Shown here piece after piece: positions 16,823-26,205 of a stretch of 35,183 nt of DNA (within the stretch, counting starts at the first letter, position 1; the number at the start of each line of letters is the position of its first letter). Location of the stretch: positions 1-35,183 of the forward strand of contig JAAYTU010000058.1 of assembly GCA_012523705.1 (NCBI GenBank), given 5' to 3'. Made by a program: the position numbers and the translations under genes. Below the pieces are notes generated by a model. The model was not told where the DNA came from and ran no database searches. It saw nothing but the letters and a program-made list of their open reading frames with translations. The stretch is from Clostridiaceae bacterium. Its GTDB lineage: Bacteria; Bacillota; Clostridia; DSM-8532.

Positions 16823-16991
16823 TTAATGTCCCTCCAAATGTATCTTACTATTATAAATTAACATAGATGATGGGCCTGAAACAATAAACAAAAAGTGGGA
16901 CTTGTATTAACTATGAGATAACCTACTATTACGGCAAGAAGAACACAGGCTATACCCGTTAGGTAATAAATACATTGCTTAAGCCTTTGTC

Positions 16992-17020
16992 TTGACTTTT
17001 AATATAATTATAGTTACAAT
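16992..17020 (+). promoter_or_regulatory. Sigma-A promoter of the zinc-ribbon membrane protein gene
   Basis: TTGACT, 17-nt spacer, TACAAT, about 70 nt upstream of the ATG at 17092. Confidence 0.65.
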
Positions 17021-17091
17021 TTTTATGAAACCATGCAGAATTTTCATGTCATTATTATTAATGGCCATTGAGGTCGAACTGGAGGGGTTAT

Positions 17092-17814
17092 ATGTATTGT
17101 AAGAATTGTGATCAGTCGTTTTCCGATGAACATGTTTTCTGTAACAACTGTGGTGCAAAACTTGAAGATATAGATGCTGCCACTGAAGCCCTATTGGAAA
17201 ATAATACCGAAGACAATGCTGTGGCAGACGTAAATACCGAGCCTCAGCCAGCAGCGGAGCAGGAAGCTGCAGAAACAAGACCTGAACCTGTGTTACAGCC
17301 TGAATCACAACCTGAACCACAGCCACAGCCCGTACCTAAAACAGAGCCTAAGCCAGAAAACACTATACCACAAGCTGTTGCACCGGAAGATTTCAAGAGT
17401 ACGGCACAATCAACCCAACCTGTTGCTGTTTCATCGGAACCAGTTGTTGATAAAAAGCAGAGCAAGACCGTATCCTTTATTACATGGCTTATTATTATTA
17501 TTATTAATATTATACCATTCACTGCAGGGGTCATATATACTGTGGGCTCCCTGGTTTCTCCCTTCTTCAATCTGGATAACATTACTGTCGAAGGACTTAT
17601 ACTGCCAGCGTTATCTTTAATCTATGTAGTTATGTTGTTTCTTTGGGCCTTTGGAAAGCCCAAAGCCCGTTCATTAAAGAATTATTCAAAGGCAACACTA
17701 ATAATGGCTGGTATTATTATAGTAGTTGGATTTGTTATATTCCTGTTATTGCGCGATTACATTCTTGATATTATTGAAAACCTTCCATCTATATATGGGG
17801 AATTTCCTTTCTAG
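17092..17814 (+). CDS. Zinc-ribbon membrane protein with Pro/Glu-rich linker
   Basis: 240 residues from the ATG at 17092, which has GGAGGGG just upstream; the track's earlier start lacks one. Residues 3-22 form a zinc ribbon, CKNCDQSF then VFCNNCGAKL (two CxxC pairs). Residues about 40-125 are a disordered linker rich in Pro, Glu and Gln with QPEPQPQPVPK-type repeats. Three hydrophobic helices follow, near residues 130-160, 170-190 and 203-228. The zinc_ribbon plus linker plus membrane design is common in Firmicutes, but no molecular function is known. The gene has its own promoter and a terminator. Confidence 0.8.
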   Translation: MYCKNCDQSFSDEHVFCNNCGAKLEDIDAATEALLENNTEDNAVADVNTEPQPAAEQEAAETRPEPVLQPESQPEPQPQPVPKTEPKPENTIPQAVAPEDFKSTAQSTQPVAVSSEPVVDKKQSKTVSFITWLIIIIINIIPFTAGVIYTVGSLVSPFFNLDNITVEGLILPALSLIYVVMLFLWAFGKPKARSLKNYSKATLIMAGIIIVVGFVIFLLLRDYILDIIENLPSIYGEFPF

Positions 17815-17851
17815 GACGGCTATGTTTTTTTAAATAAGAATTGAATTATTT

Positions 17852-17899
17852 GATTGCCTCAAAAACTTTCCATTTGTTCTTGGGGCAATCTGCGTTTTT
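17852..17899 (+). terminator. Terminator after the zinc-ribbon protein gene
   Basis: GATTGCCTCAA pairs with TTGGGGCAATC (11 bp, one G-U) around a 17-nt loop; TTTTT follows four nt later. Confidence 0.6.
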
Positions 17900-17939
17900 A
17901 TTGGTATTTTTAGCAAATGGAATCTCCCTCAAATATATC

Positions 17940-17956
17940 GTATTTTATCAAAATAC
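17940..17956. promoter_or_regulatory. Inverted repeat upstream of the pyr promoter
   Basis: GTATTTT-atc-AAAATAC, a perfect 7-bp inverted repeat with a 3-nt spacer, just upstream of the probable pyr promoter. A possible regulator site; DNA this AT-rich gives such repeats by chance fairly often. Confidence 0.3.
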
Positions 17957-17959
17957 TTA

Positions 17960-17991
17960 TGGACAAGTTTATTATACTATGGTAATATAAT
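17960..17991 (+). promoter_or_regulatory. Probable promoter of the pyr operon
   Basis: A perfect TATAAT (17986-17991) with a poor -35, TGGACA at a 20-nt spacing. An overlapping TATACT lies upstream. The -10 is convincing and the -35 is not. Transcription from here would start near 17998, before the leader ORF. Confidence 0.45.
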
Positions 17992-18019
17992 TTGAAAATA
18001 ACTTTGAGAGGGAAGGAAC

Positions 18020-18142
18020 ATGGTGTACTTAATGGTGGAAAAACTAAAGACGAACTCTTTTAACAGGATTAACACCGGGTCACTTATTCCCTTTTCCATA
18101 ACAATTGAATCATTGCAAGTTAATTATTGCTTTTACAAATAG
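18020..18142 (+). CDS. Possible pyr operon leader peptide (pyrL-like)
   Basis: A 40-codon ORF too short for the supplied track, starting ATGGTGTACTTAATG and ending TTTTACAAATAG. A purine-rich GAGAGGGAAGGA site precedes the ATG. Its TAG stop (18140-18142) lies inside the 5' arm of the intrinsic terminator at 18137-18168, so a ribosome translating to the end would cover the arm and block the hairpin. The last third is U-rich in the transcript, with pyrimidine runs such as ATTCCCTTTTCC and GCTTTTAC. In enterobacteria the 44-residue pyrL leader upstream of pyrBI works this way: low UTP slows RNA polymerase, the ribosome catches up, and termination is avoided. Similarity is architectural only; a chance ORF of this length is possible. 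Confidence 0.5.
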   Translation: MVYLMVEKLKTNSFNRINTGSLIPFSITIESLQVNYCFYK

Positions 18143-18168
18143 TAAGACAACGGTCTTACTATTTTTTT
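18137..18168 (+). terminator. Attenuator terminator upstream of pyrB
   Basis: AAATAGTAAGAC-aacg-GTCTTACTATTT, a perfect 12-bp stem with a 4-nt loop; T62-T68 form a seven-T tract overlapping the stem end. It lies about 115 nt before pyrB and well after the promoter, so it must act as an attenuator for the operon. No PyrR-box-like antiterminator was recognised in the leader. Confidence 0.85.
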
Positions 18169-18281
18169 ATGACCGGGGCTAATAATCCTGCTCCAAGAGT
18201 TTAAGAGTTCAACAAGAATTATTAAAAGCAATAAGAACTTTTTGAGGATACGAAAAGTAGTCATAGGGAGTGAAATAGATT

Positions 18282-19208
18282 ATGAAGCTTAGATCCAAGG
18301 ATTTACTGGGCTTATATCATCTTGGTGCTGATGAAATCAATTATATATTGGACACGGCCAAAGATATGAAGAAAATTGTTCTTAGCTCTATGAAGAAAGT
18401 AAACTATCTTCAGGGAAGGTCGGTAGTAAGCCTTTTTTATGAAAACAGCACACGCACGCGGGTATCCTTTGAACTGGCCGCCAAATACATGGGTGCCCAG
18501 GCAGTTAACGTTTCTGTAAATTCAAGCAGTGTAGCTAAAGGAGAAACCCTGATCGATACCGGTAAAACCCTTGATGCTATGGGTACTGACATTGTTATTA
18601 TGCGCCATAACCAGTCAGGCGCTCCTAATCTCCTCGCTAAAAATATAAAGGCATCAGTTATTAATGCAGGTGATGGCATGCACGAGCATCCCACCCAGGC
18701 ACTGCTTGATATGCTTACCATGATAGAGGAGTTTGGATCTTTAAAGGGACTTAAGGTAGCAATAATAGGTGACATCTATCATAGCCGCGTTGCCAGAAGT
18801 AATATTATCGGCCTGAATAAAATGGGTGCAAAGGTACAAATATATGCACCGTCTACCTTAATGCCGGTGGGAATTGAAGAGTTAGGAGTAAAGATTTGTC
18901 CAACTATAGAGGATGCAACTAAAGACTGTGATGTAGTAATGGCATTGAGAATTCAGCTCGAAAGGCAAAAGAACGCTTTGTTCCCCACCAGTAATGAATA
19001 TTCAAAATTCTTCGGATTAAATCCTGATAATATCAAGGGGACCAAAAAAAATGTTCTTTTTATGCACCCGGGACCTGTAAACAGAGGCCTGGAAATGACC
19101 TCCTCCTTAATTGATGCCGACAACTCTGTAATTAATAAGCAGGTTACCAATGGTGTAGCTGTGAGGATGGCATTGCTTTATTTGCTTATAGGGAGGGATG
19201 AGCTATGA
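18282..19208 (+). CDS. pyrB: Aspartate carbamoyltransferase, catalytic chain
   Basis: 308 residues, normal length. It condenses carbamoyl phosphate with aspartate, the committed step of pyrimidine synthesis. The carbamoyl-phosphate site STRTRVSFELAAKYMGA is at about residues 53-69. MRHNQSGAPNLLA, HEHPTQALLDMLTM (substrate and catalytic contacts) and ALRIQLERQ (aspartate-binding loop) follow, then HPGPVNRGLEM near the C-terminus. GGGAGTGA precedes the ATG. No pyrI regulatory chain is adjacent, as in Firmicutes with unregulated trimeric enzyme. It heads pyrB-pyrC-pyrF-carA-carB and overlaps pyrC by 4 nt (ATGA), implying translational coupling. Confidence 0.98.
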   Translation: MKLRSKDLLGLYHLGADEINYILDTAKDMKKIVLSSMKKVNYLQGRSVVSLFYENSTRTRVSFELAAKYMGAQAVNVSVNSSSVAKGETLIDTGKTLDAMGTDIVIMRHNQSGAPNLLAKNIKASVINAGDGMHEHPTQALLDMLTMIEEFGSLKGLKVAIIGDIYHSRVARSNIIGLNKMGAKVQIYAPSTLMPVGIEELGVKICPTIEDATKDCDVVMALRIQLERQKNALFPTSNEYSKFFGLNPDNIKGTKKNVLFMHPGPVNRGLEMTSSLIDADNSVINKQVTNGVAVRMALLYLLIGRDEL

Positions 19209-20491
19209 GAACTTTGATTATTAATGGCAAGGTGTTTTTAGATGGCCAAATTGAAGAGGGAATGAGCCTTCTTGTTGATGATGGTATTATTATCGATGCT
19301 CAGAAGGATATTAAATGGGAGGCAGATAGAATTATAGATGCCAAAGGTCTTTATGTTTTGCCTGGCCTTATAGACGCCCATTGCCATTTAAGGGATCCGG
19401 GCTTTGAATACAAGGAAGATATTGTAACCGGAACAAAAAGTGCTGCAAAAGGTGGTTTTACTTCAATTGCATGTATGCCCAACACCAGTCCGACCGTTGA
19501 TAACATAGGCATAGTAAGATATATCATTGAGAAAGCAAAAAAGGACGGATTTGTAAATGTATATCCTATTGGTGCAATTACCAAAGGCTTAGAGGGAAAA
19601 GAACTGTCAGAGATGGGTAGTATGAAGGAAGCCGGAATAGTCGCTGTTTCTGATGATGGGAAGCCTGTGATGAATGGCGATGTCATGAGAAAAGCCCTGA
19701 TTTACGCAGGACAATTTGGCTTGAGTGTGATATCCCATTGTGAGGATCTGAGCATTACTGACGGCGGAAGCATGAATGAGGGAGTTACCTCCACTATATT
19801 AGGATTAAGAGGTATCCCGGCATCCTCTGAGGATGTAATGGTAGCCAGAGAGGTTCTGCTTTCTGAGTATACCAAAGTTCCTGTTCATATTGCTCATGTA
19901 TCGACAAAGGCTTCGGTTGAGATTATCAGGCAGGCAAAGAAGCGTGGGATAAAGGTCACGGCTGAAACCTGTCCGCATTATTTCACATTGACCGAAAAGG
20001 CATGTCTGGACTATGACACGAATACAAAAATGAATCCTCCCCTAAGAACTCAAGTTGATCTTGAAGCAGTTATTGAGGGCCTCAGGGACGATACAATAGA
20101 TATAATTGCAACCGATCATGCCCCTCATCACCGTGATGAAAAAAATGTTGAGTTTGAAAGGGCTGCAAATGGTATAGTAGGCTTTGAGACGGCTTTATCA
20201 CTTAGCTATACCAATTTGGTGGAAGCGGGATACTTAAGCTTTTCACAAATGCTCCATAAGCTTACTGTTAATCCTGCAAAAATGTTAAAATTGGATAAGG
20301 GTGTCTTAAAATGCGGTAAATCAGCGGATTTAATTCTGGTTGATTTTGATAATGAGTATACTGTGGATGTCTCAAAATTTGCGTCAAAGAGTAAGAATTC
20401 CCCCTTTGATGGCTTTAAAGTGAAGGGAAGGGTTTTGCTTACCATGGTTGGCGGCAAAATCTCTTATTCTGATGAAGGCTTTACACTGTAA
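19205..20491 (+). CDS. pyrC: Dihydroorotase (class I)
   Basis: 428 residues, the size of Firmicute class I enzymes. It cyclises carbamoyl aspartate to dihydroorotate. The metal-binding DAHCHLRDPGFEYKED is at about residues 58-73. Further metal or substrate residues lie in CMPNTSPTVDN, SVISHCEDLSI, VPVHIAHVSTKASVE and ATDHAPHHRDEK (catalytic Asp). The C-terminal LKLDKGVLKCGKSADLILVD is typical of the amidohydrolase small beta-domain. The start overlaps the pyrB stop as ATGA, with GGGAGGGATG serving as ribosome binding site within the end of pyrB. pyrF follows after 63 nt. Confidence 0.97.
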   Translation: MRTLIINGKVFLDGQIEEGMSLLVDDGIIIDAQKDIKWEADRIIDAKGLYVLPGLIDAHCHLRDPGFEYKEDIVTGTKSAAKGGFTSIACMPNTSPTVDNIGIVRYIIEKAKKDGFVNVYPIGAITKGLEGKELSEMGSMKEAGIVAVSDDGKPVMNGDVMRKALIYAGQFGLSVISHCEDLSITDGGSMNEGVTSTILGLRGIPASSEDVMVAREVLLSEYTKVPVHIAHVSTKASVEIIRQAKKRGIKVTAETCPHYFTLTEKACLDYDTNTKMNPPLRTQVDLEAVIEGLRDDTIDIIATDHAPHHRDEKNVEFERAANGIVGFETALSLSYTNLVEAGYLSFSQMLHKLTVNPAKMLKLDKGVLKCGKSADLILVDFDNEYTVDVSKFASKSKNSPFDGFKVKGRVLLTMVGGKISYSDEGFTL

Positions 20492-20554
20492 TCTTATTAG
20501 GACGGCAGTCCCCGAAATTGTAGAGATTATAAATAGATATTTATAGGAGGAGCT

Positions 20555-21496
20555 ATGAACTTTTCAGACAAGCTTACAGAATTAATAAAACAGAAAAACA
20601 ACCCTTCGGTACTTGGTCTGGATCCAAAGCTTGAGTATATCCCCGAGTCTATAAAGAATAAGTATTTCAATAATTATGATGCACCGGGAAAAGCAGTGGC
20701 CGGCAGTATTGTTGAATTTAACAAAAGACTCATAGATGCATTATATGATATAATTCCAGCAGTAAAGCCTCAGCTTGCTTATTACGAAATGTATGGCATT
20801 GATGGAATTAATGCCTTTTATGAAACAGTAGCTTATGCTAAAGAAAAGGGTCTTTTAGTTATAGCCGATGGTAAACGGAATGATATTGGCACAACTGCAC
20901 AGGCATATGCTAAAGCTTATCTTGGAAAAACAGATATTAATGATAGAAATATTGAAGCCTTTGGAGCCGATGCTCTTACCGTAAATGCCTATCTGGGCAT
21001 AGATGGAGTCAAGCCATTTATCGAGGAATGTGAAAAGGATGCGAAGGGCATATTCGTGCTAGTAAAAACATCAAACCCCTCATCAGGCCAACTTCAGGAT
21101 CTGGTTCTACAGGATGGGCGTACTATCTATGAGGCAATGGCTGATTTGGTAAATGAATGGGGAAGTACAACCCTTGGCCAATGCGGCTATTCTTCTGTAG
21201 GTGCAGTGGTGGGGGCAACATATCCTACGCAGCTTGAAGAAATGAGAAAGCGCATGGATAAAGCCTGGATTTTAGTGCCCGGATACGGAGCCCAGGGTGG
21301 AACAGCCAGGGATGTAGCCAGGGCCTTTGATAAGGATGGCCTGGGAGCCATTATAAATGCGTCAAGAAGTCTTATGTGTGCATACAATCTGGAGAATTGG
21401 AAAGCAAAGTATTCAAAAGAGCAGTTTGCAGAAGCTGCAAGGAGTGAAGCAGAGCGTATGCGGGATGATATAAATAAGGAAAGGGAATCTTTATGA
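20555..21496 (+). CDS. pyrF: Orotidine 5'-phosphate decarboxylase (long, subfamily 2)
   Basis: 313 residues, matching the long subfamily rather than the roughly 230-residue form of B. subtilis or E. coli. It converts OMP to UMP. The N-terminal NPSVLGLDPKLEYIPES, the catalytic ADGKRNDIGTTAQAYAKAYL (Asp-x-Lys-x2-Asp, here DGKRND) and GAVVGATYPTQLEEMR are visible. The phosphate-binding LVPGYGAQGGTARDV and NASRSLM follow. AGGAGGAGCT precedes the ATG. It overlaps carA by 4 nt (ATGA), so carA is probably translationally coupled. Confidence 0.96.
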   Translation: MNFSDKLTELIKQKNNPSVLGLDPKLEYIPESIKNKYFNNYDAPGKAVAGSIVEFNKRLIDALYDIIPAVKPQLAYYEMYGIDGINAFYETVAYAKEKGLLVIADGKRNDIGTTAQAYAKAYLGKTDINDRNIEAFGADALTVNAYLGIDGVKPFIEECEKDAKGIFVLVKTSNPSSGQLQDLVLQDGRTIYEAMADLVNEWGSTTLGQCGYSSVGAVVGATYPTQLEEMRKRMDKAWILVPGYGAQGGTARDVARAFDKDGLGAIINASRSLMCAYNLENWKAKYSKEQFAEAARSEAERMRDDINKERESL

Positions 21497-22566
21497 AGGC
21501 TGTTTTAGCGTTGGAAGATGGAACCATGTTCCATGGTGAGTCAATAGGTGCACAAGGTACATGCATTGGAGAGATTGTGTTTAGTACAGGAATGACCGGC
21601 TATCAGGAGGTTTTATCCGACCCCTCATTTGTGGGGCAACTGGTGGCTCTGACCTATCCCATAGTTGGAAACTACGGCGTAAATCCCGAGAACACGGAAT
21701 CAGACAAAATACATCTTAAGGGCTTTATAGTCAGAGAGCTGTGTAATGAACCGAGCAATTTTAGATGCCAGGGAACACTTGATGAATATCTCAAAAAGAA
21801 TAGTATTATCGGCATTCAGGGGATTGATACCAGGGCCTTAACCAGAATACTCAGAGATAAGGGTACAATGAACGGGATTATTTCAACCCAATCTGATTTT
21901 AAATTAGAGGACTGGTTTGATAAGGTTAAGTCTCATAAGCTTGTTAATCCTGTTGATATGGTCACATCAAAAGAAGTCAAGCATTATGAAGGAGCGGGAA
22001 AAAAGGTTGCAATAATTGACTATGGTCTAAAAAAGAGCATAGTAAAATGCTTACAAAAGCGTGATTGCGATATATATGTTTTCCCTGCAGACACCGTAGC
22101 AGATGATATTTTAGCTGTAAATCCCAATGGAATAGTATTGTCAAATGGCCCAGGAAACCCTGAGGACTGTAGTAAACAGGTGGAAGTAATAAAGGGACTG
22201 TTGGGGAAGAAACCGATATTAGGAATATGCTTAGGTCATCTGTTGGCTGCCCGTGCCTATGGAGCCGATACAGTTAAGATGAAGCACGGTCATCACGGCG
22301 GGAATTATCCTGTTAAGGATATTATAAAGGACAGAACATATATAACATCACAGGGACATGGCTACGTTGTGGCTCCGGATTCACTGTATTTAAGCAAAGC
22401 AGAAATAAGCCATGTTAATATTAATGATAGAACGGTTGAGGGAATTAAGTATTTGGATACCCCCACTATAACTGTTCAATTCCACCCTGAGGCTTCTCCC
22501 GGTCCAAATGATACAGAATTTATATTTGACAGGTTTATCGCTCTTATGAATGAAGATTCTCTTTAA
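21493..22566 (+). CDS. carA: Carbamoyl-phosphate synthase small (glutaminase) subunit, altered glutamine pocket
   Basis: 357 residues, typical size. It hydrolyses glutamine and channels ammonia to CarB. The N-terminal domain has [28 protein letters not shown] and TLTYP-like [13 protein letters not shown]. The class I amidotransferase domain starts near residue 170, with [11 protein letters not shown], catalytic Cys246 in GICLGH, and His331/Glu333 in [10 protein letters not shown], so the catalytic triad is intact. Two residues differ from the family norm: GHQ is GHL (Leu250) and QNHG(F/Y) is QGHGY (Gly288). Spacing from the Cys (4 and 42) matches E. coli Gln273 and Asn311, which bind the substrate glutamine. 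The usual KFGHRGGNHP is [10 protein letters not shown]. It is coupled to pyrF by ATGA overlap, and carB follows. Confidence 0.95.
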   Translation: MKAVLALEDGTMFHGESIGAQGTCIGEIVFSTGMTGYQEVLSDPSFVGQLVALTYPIVGNYGVNPENTESDKIHLKGFIVRELCNEPSNFRCQGTLDEYLKKNSIIGIQGIDTRALTRILRDKGTMNGIISTQSDFKLEDWFDKVKSHKLVNPVDMVTSKEVKHYEGAGKKVAIIDYGLKKSIVKCLQKRDCDIYVFPADTVADDILAVNPNGIVLSNGPGNPEDCSKQVEVIKGLLGKKPILGICLGHLLAARAYGADTVKMKHGHHGGNYPVKDIIKDRTYITSQGHGYVVAPDSLYLSKAEISHVNINDRTVEGIKYLDTPTITVQFHPEASPGPNDTEFIFDRFIALMNEDSL

Positions 22567-22600
22567 TTTAGTTTTCACCCAATCAGGAGGTTCAAAAGTA

Positions 22601-25600
22601 ATGCCCAGAAGACAAGATATAAAACGAGTATTGGTTATAGGCTCAGGGCCTATTGTAATAGGACAAGCAGCGGAGTTTGATTATGCCGGAACCCAGGCAT
22701 GTCAGGCTCTGAAGGAGGAAGGAATAGAGACTGTTCTTATTAACAGCAATCCAGCCACTATTATGACCGATCCCGAAATTGCGGATAAGGTGTATATAGA
22801 ACCTCTTAAAGCTGAAATTATTAAGAAGATTATACTAAAGGAAAGGCCAGATAGCATCCTGCCAACATTAGGCGGTCAAACGGGTTTGAACCTGGCAGTA
22901 GAATTGGCTGAGTCAGGCTTTCTGGAGCAGGAAGGCGTAGAACTGTTAGGTACAAAGGTTGATGCCATACAAATGGCAGAAGACCGTCAATCCTTCAAAG
23001 ATACCATGGAATCTATAGGTGAACCCTGTATTCCCAGTAAGGTGGTTAATACCCTACAGGACGCACTGGATTTTACTGAGGAAATCGGTTATCCAGTCGT
23101 GGTAAGGCCTGCCTACACCTTAGGGGGAACCGGTGGCGGTATTGCATATAATGAGGAGCAGCTAAGGGAGATTGGCTCAAATGGCCTTCGTTTAAGCCGG
23201 GTACATCAGGTTTTGATAGAAAAGTGTATAGCGGGCTGGAAGGAAATCGAATTCGAGGTTATGGGTGATTCTAAGGGAAACGTAATCACCATATGCAGCA
23301 TGGAGAACATTGATCCTGTGGGTGTTCATACAGGGGACAGTATTGTTGTTGCCCCTACACAGACCTTAGGTGAAAAGGAATACCAGATGCTAAGATCCGC
23401 TGCCTTAAATATTATTACAGCCTTGAAAATTGAAGGAGGGTGCAATTGTCAGTTTGCCCTTCATCCCAATAGCTTTGAATACGCTGTTATTGAGGTAAAT
23501 CCCCGCTTAAGCCGTTCATCAGCCTTAGCGTCTAAAGCAACCGGCTATCCTATAGCCCGGGTAGCAACAAAGATAGCAATAGGCTATGGACTTGATGAGA
23601 TCAAGAATGCTGTAACAGGAAAGACCTATGCATGTTTCGAGCCAGCTCTCGACTACTGTGTGGTTAAGATACCCAAATGGCCCTTTGACAAATTTGTCAA
23701 GGCTAAGCGTACCCTTGGAACACAGATGAAAGCTACAGGCGAGGTTATGGCTATAAGTAACAGCTTTGAAGGAGCACTGGTTAAGGCTCTTCGCTCCCTG
23801 GAGCTTGGAATTAAAACATTAGAGACACCACATTTTAAAGAGATGGAGGATGCAGTCCTCAGAAAGGCGCTGCACGACATAGATGATAACCGTCTGCTGG
23901 TAATAGCAGAGGCTATCAGAAGGGGTATTACCCTTGAGGATATTAATGAAATAACAGAAATTGATATGTGGTTCCTCAATAAGTTCAGAAATATTGTCAG
24001 AATGGAGGAACACTTAAAAACACTCGGTTTAGATACCCTTGATAAAGAAACACTTCTAAAGTGTAAGAAGATGGCCTTTTTAGATGAGGTAATAGGTAAG
24101 TACGTAAAGGCCTCTAAAAAGAACATTAAGGAGCTTAGAATCAAATGGGGGATAAGACCTTCATATAAGATGGTTGACACCTGTGCGGCAGAATTTGAGG
24201 CAGAGACGCCATATTATTACTCAACATATGATGAATACTCGGAGTCAGTGCCAACCAATAAAAAGAAAGTTATAGTATTAGGCTCAGGACCCATCCGTAT
24301 AGGCCAGGGAATAGAGTTTGACTATTGCTCGGTACACTGTGTCTGGGGACTTAAGGATGAGGGATATGAGACTATTATAATTAACAACAATCCTGAGACG
24401 GTATCCACCGACTTTGATACATCAGACAGACTCTATTTTGAACCCTTAACCCCTGAGGATGTTGAGGAGATTATTGAGCTTGAGAAGCCTGAAGGAGTAA
24501 TTGCTCAGTTCGGTGGACAAACCGCTATTAAGCTTACCAATCCTTTGAATGATGCTGGTGTTAATATTTTTGGCACAGCAGCTAAGAATGTTGATGCAGC
24601 AGAGGACAAGGAGAAATTTGACGCTATCCTTGAAGAACTCAAAATACCCAGACCTAAAGGAACCACCATCAGAACGCTTGACGAAGCCATAGAGGCTGCT
24701 AATAGCCTCGGATATCCTGTTCTGGTCCGTCCATCCTATGTTCTTGGTGGTAAGGGCATGGAGATTGCGTATAACGATAAGGATATAGTGGAATTCATGG
24801 AGATTATTAATCGCGAGGAGCAGGAGCACCCCATTCTTATTGACAAATATCTTATGGGAACAGAGCTTGAGGTAGACGCAATTTGCGATGGAGAAAACAT
24901 ATTTATCCCCGGTATTATGGAGCACCTGGAGAGAGCAGGAGTCCACTCAGGTGACAGTATTTCCATGTATCCGCCTCAGAATCTTTCCTTTAAAATTAAA
25001 GAGAAAATAATTAATTATACTGAAAAATTAGCAAAGGCCCTTGAGGTAGTGGGTATAGTTAATATCCAATATGTTTTATTCAATGATGAAATATATGTAA
25101 TAGAGGTTAATCCACGCTCTAGTCGCACCGTGCCTTATATCAGCAAGGTGACGGGGATTCCTCTGGTTAAAATGGCAACACGTATTATGATGGGTAGAAA
25201 GCTATCGGATTTCCCCTATGGAACAGGCCTGTACAATGAAAGAGATTTTGTGGCAGTAAAGGTTCCTGTCTTCTCCTTTGAAAAACTGCATGATGTTGAT
25301 ACAGGCTTGGGCCCTGAGATGAAGTCAACGGGAGAGGTGTTGGGAGTTGCCAGAAATCTTCATGAGGCTACATTAAAAGGTCTTGTGGCATCAGGTTTTG
25401 AATTTCCGGAGCCGGGCAGTGGAATCCTCTTTACTGTGAGGGATGCTGATAAACCAGAGCTAATAGATTTAGCAGACGGATTCGAAAGATTAGGTTATAC
25501 CCTGTATGCTACAGGTAAGACGGCTCTTTATCTGAATCAGCATGCAATAGCCACAAACAGTGTTAAAAAGCTCGATGAGGGATCTCCTAATATTATAGAT

Positions 25601-25822
25601 CTTATGGAGCAAGGGAAGATAAAGCTTATAGTAAACACTCCTACCAAGGGAAGAGACTCCCACAGGGATGGCTTCAGAATAAGGAGAAAGGCTGTAGAAA
25701 GCTCAATTCCTTGCATAACCAGTATGGATACGGCATATGCAGTGTTACACTGCCTTAAGACGGGGAAGAAGTCGGAGGATCTTGATATTATAAACATCAG
25801 CGATTTAAGAGCTGAAAAATGA
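22601..25822 (+). CDS. carB: Carbamoyl-phosphate synthase large subunit
   Basis: 1073 residues from the ATG at 22601, exactly the E. coli CarB length; GGAGG is 10 nt upstream, and the track's ATG at 22550 would add 17 atypical residues. It makes carbamoyl phosphate from bicarbonate, ammonia and 2 ATP. Two ATP-grasp halves are visible. The first has [46 protein letters not shown] and [12 protein letters not shown]. The second has [45 protein letters not shown] and [11 protein letters not shown]. The C-terminal MGS-like allosteric domain (about residues 925-1060) contains [12 protein letters not shown] and [22 protein letters not shown]. It is the last large gene of the operon; pyrK, pyrD and pyrE are not in the window. 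Confidence 0.98.
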   Translation: MPRRQDIKRVLVIGSGPIVIGQAAEFDYAGTQACQALKEEGIETVLINSNPATIMTDPEIADKVYIEPLKAEIIKKIILKERPDSILPTLGGQTGLNLAVELAESGFLEQEGVELLGTKVDAIQMAEDRQSFKDTMESIGEPCIPSKVVNTLQDALDFTEEIGYPVVVRPAYTLGGTGGGIAYNEEQLREIGSNGLRLSRVHQVLIEKCIAGWKEIEFEVMGDSKGNVITICSMENIDPVGVHTGDSIVVAPTQTLGEKEYQMLRSAALNIITALKIEGGCNCQFALHPNSFEYAVIEVNPRLSRSSALASKATGYPIARVATKIAIGYGLDEIKNAVTGKTYACFEPALDYCVVKIPKWPFDKFVKAKRTLGTQMKATGEVMAISNSFEGALVKALRSLELGIKTLETPHFKEMEDAVLRKALHDIDDNRLLVIAEAIRRGITLEDINEITEIDMWFLNKFRNIVRMEEHLKTLGLDTLDKETLLKCKKMAFLDEVIGKYVKASKKNIKELRIKWGIRPSYKMVDTCAAEFEAETPYYYSTYDEYSESVPTNKKKVIVLGSGPIRIGQGIEFDYCSVHCVWGLKDEGYETIIINNNPETVSTDFDTSDRLYFEPLTPEDVEEIIELEKPEGVIAQFGGQTAIKLTNPLNDAGVNIFGTAAKNVDAAEDKEKFDAILEELKIPRPKGTTIRTLDEAIEAANSLGYPVLVRPSYVLGGKGMEIAYNDKDIVEFMEIINREEQEHPILIDKYLMGTELEVDAICDGENIFIPGIMEHLERAGVHSGDSISMYPPQNLSFKIKEKIINYTEKLAKALEVVGIVNIQYVLFNDEIYVIEVNPRSSRTVPYISKVTGIPLVKMATRIMMGRKLSDFPYGTGLYNERDFVAVKVPVFSFEKLHDVDTGLGPEMKSTGEVLGVARNLHEATLKGLVASGFEFPEPGSGILFTVRDADKPELIDLADGFERLGYTLYATGKTALYLNQHAIATNSVKKLDEGSPNIIDLMEQGKIKLIVNTPTKGRDSHRDGFRIRRKAVESSIPCITSMDTAYAVLHCLKTGKKSEDLDIINISDLRAEK

Positions 25823-25834
25823 AGTCTCACCCAA

Positions 25835-25978
25835 ATGTACGTATATGACCCGCAATTAAGTACAGATATTGAACCTGATCAGGTAATGATCAACGGAAAA
25901 CTATTTATAGTAAATCAGGAATTCTACCATAAGTTAGCGGCCTTATCTATTGAGGAAAATTTTAATATGGCCAACTAA
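25835..25978 (+). CDS. Possible small protein after carB
   Basis: A 47-residue ORF, too short for the track, beginning 12 nt after the carB stop: MYVYDPQLSTDIEPDQ and so on, ending NFNMAN. It would be the last gene of the pyr transcript. Amino-acid composition looks protein-like, but there is no convincing ribosome binding site, so it would depend on coupling with carB. I recognise no family. The following stretch (25979-26161) shows no gene and no clear intrinsic terminator, only an AGAACA/TGTTCT pairing with a large loop. Confidence 0.35.
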   Translation: MYVYDPQLSTDIEPDQVMINGKLFIVNQEFYHKLAALSIEENFNMAN

Positions 25979-26161
25979 CGATATTGTAAGTACTGTTTCT
26001 ACTATTATGTAAAAGAACAACCGGTCTAAATCCTGGTCAGGGGCCTGTTCTAATCACATGCATGAGACCATCTTTGAACAAGCTGCAGCTATTCTTCTCA
26101 AACAGCGAGAAACATGAATAAAGACACCAACTTTATCCCCCAAATCCTCTTGCGTTTCTGC

Positions 26162-26190
26162 TTGACAAAGGCTGAAATCGTTGCTATAAT
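26162..26190 (+). promoter_or_regulatory. Consensus promoter of tRNA-Leu
   Basis: TTGACA, 17-nt spacer, TATAAT: a perfect sigma-A consensus 15 nt before the mature tRNA. Confidence 0.9.
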
Positions 26191-26205
26191 TGCAAAGTAC
26201 CACAT

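Noticed and set aside
18169-18281. Possible T-box or riboswitch between the pyr attenuator and pyrB
   Set aside because: No T-box sequence, specifier stem or known aptamer core was recognised; the segment is AT-rich with no strong helices.
23653-24180. 175-aa minus-strand ORF inside carB
   Set aside because: Antisense frame of carB with Ser/Leu-rich shadow composition; carB is intact.
24446-24946. 166-aa minus-strand ORF inside carB
   Set aside because: Antisense shadow of the second ATP-grasp half of CarB.
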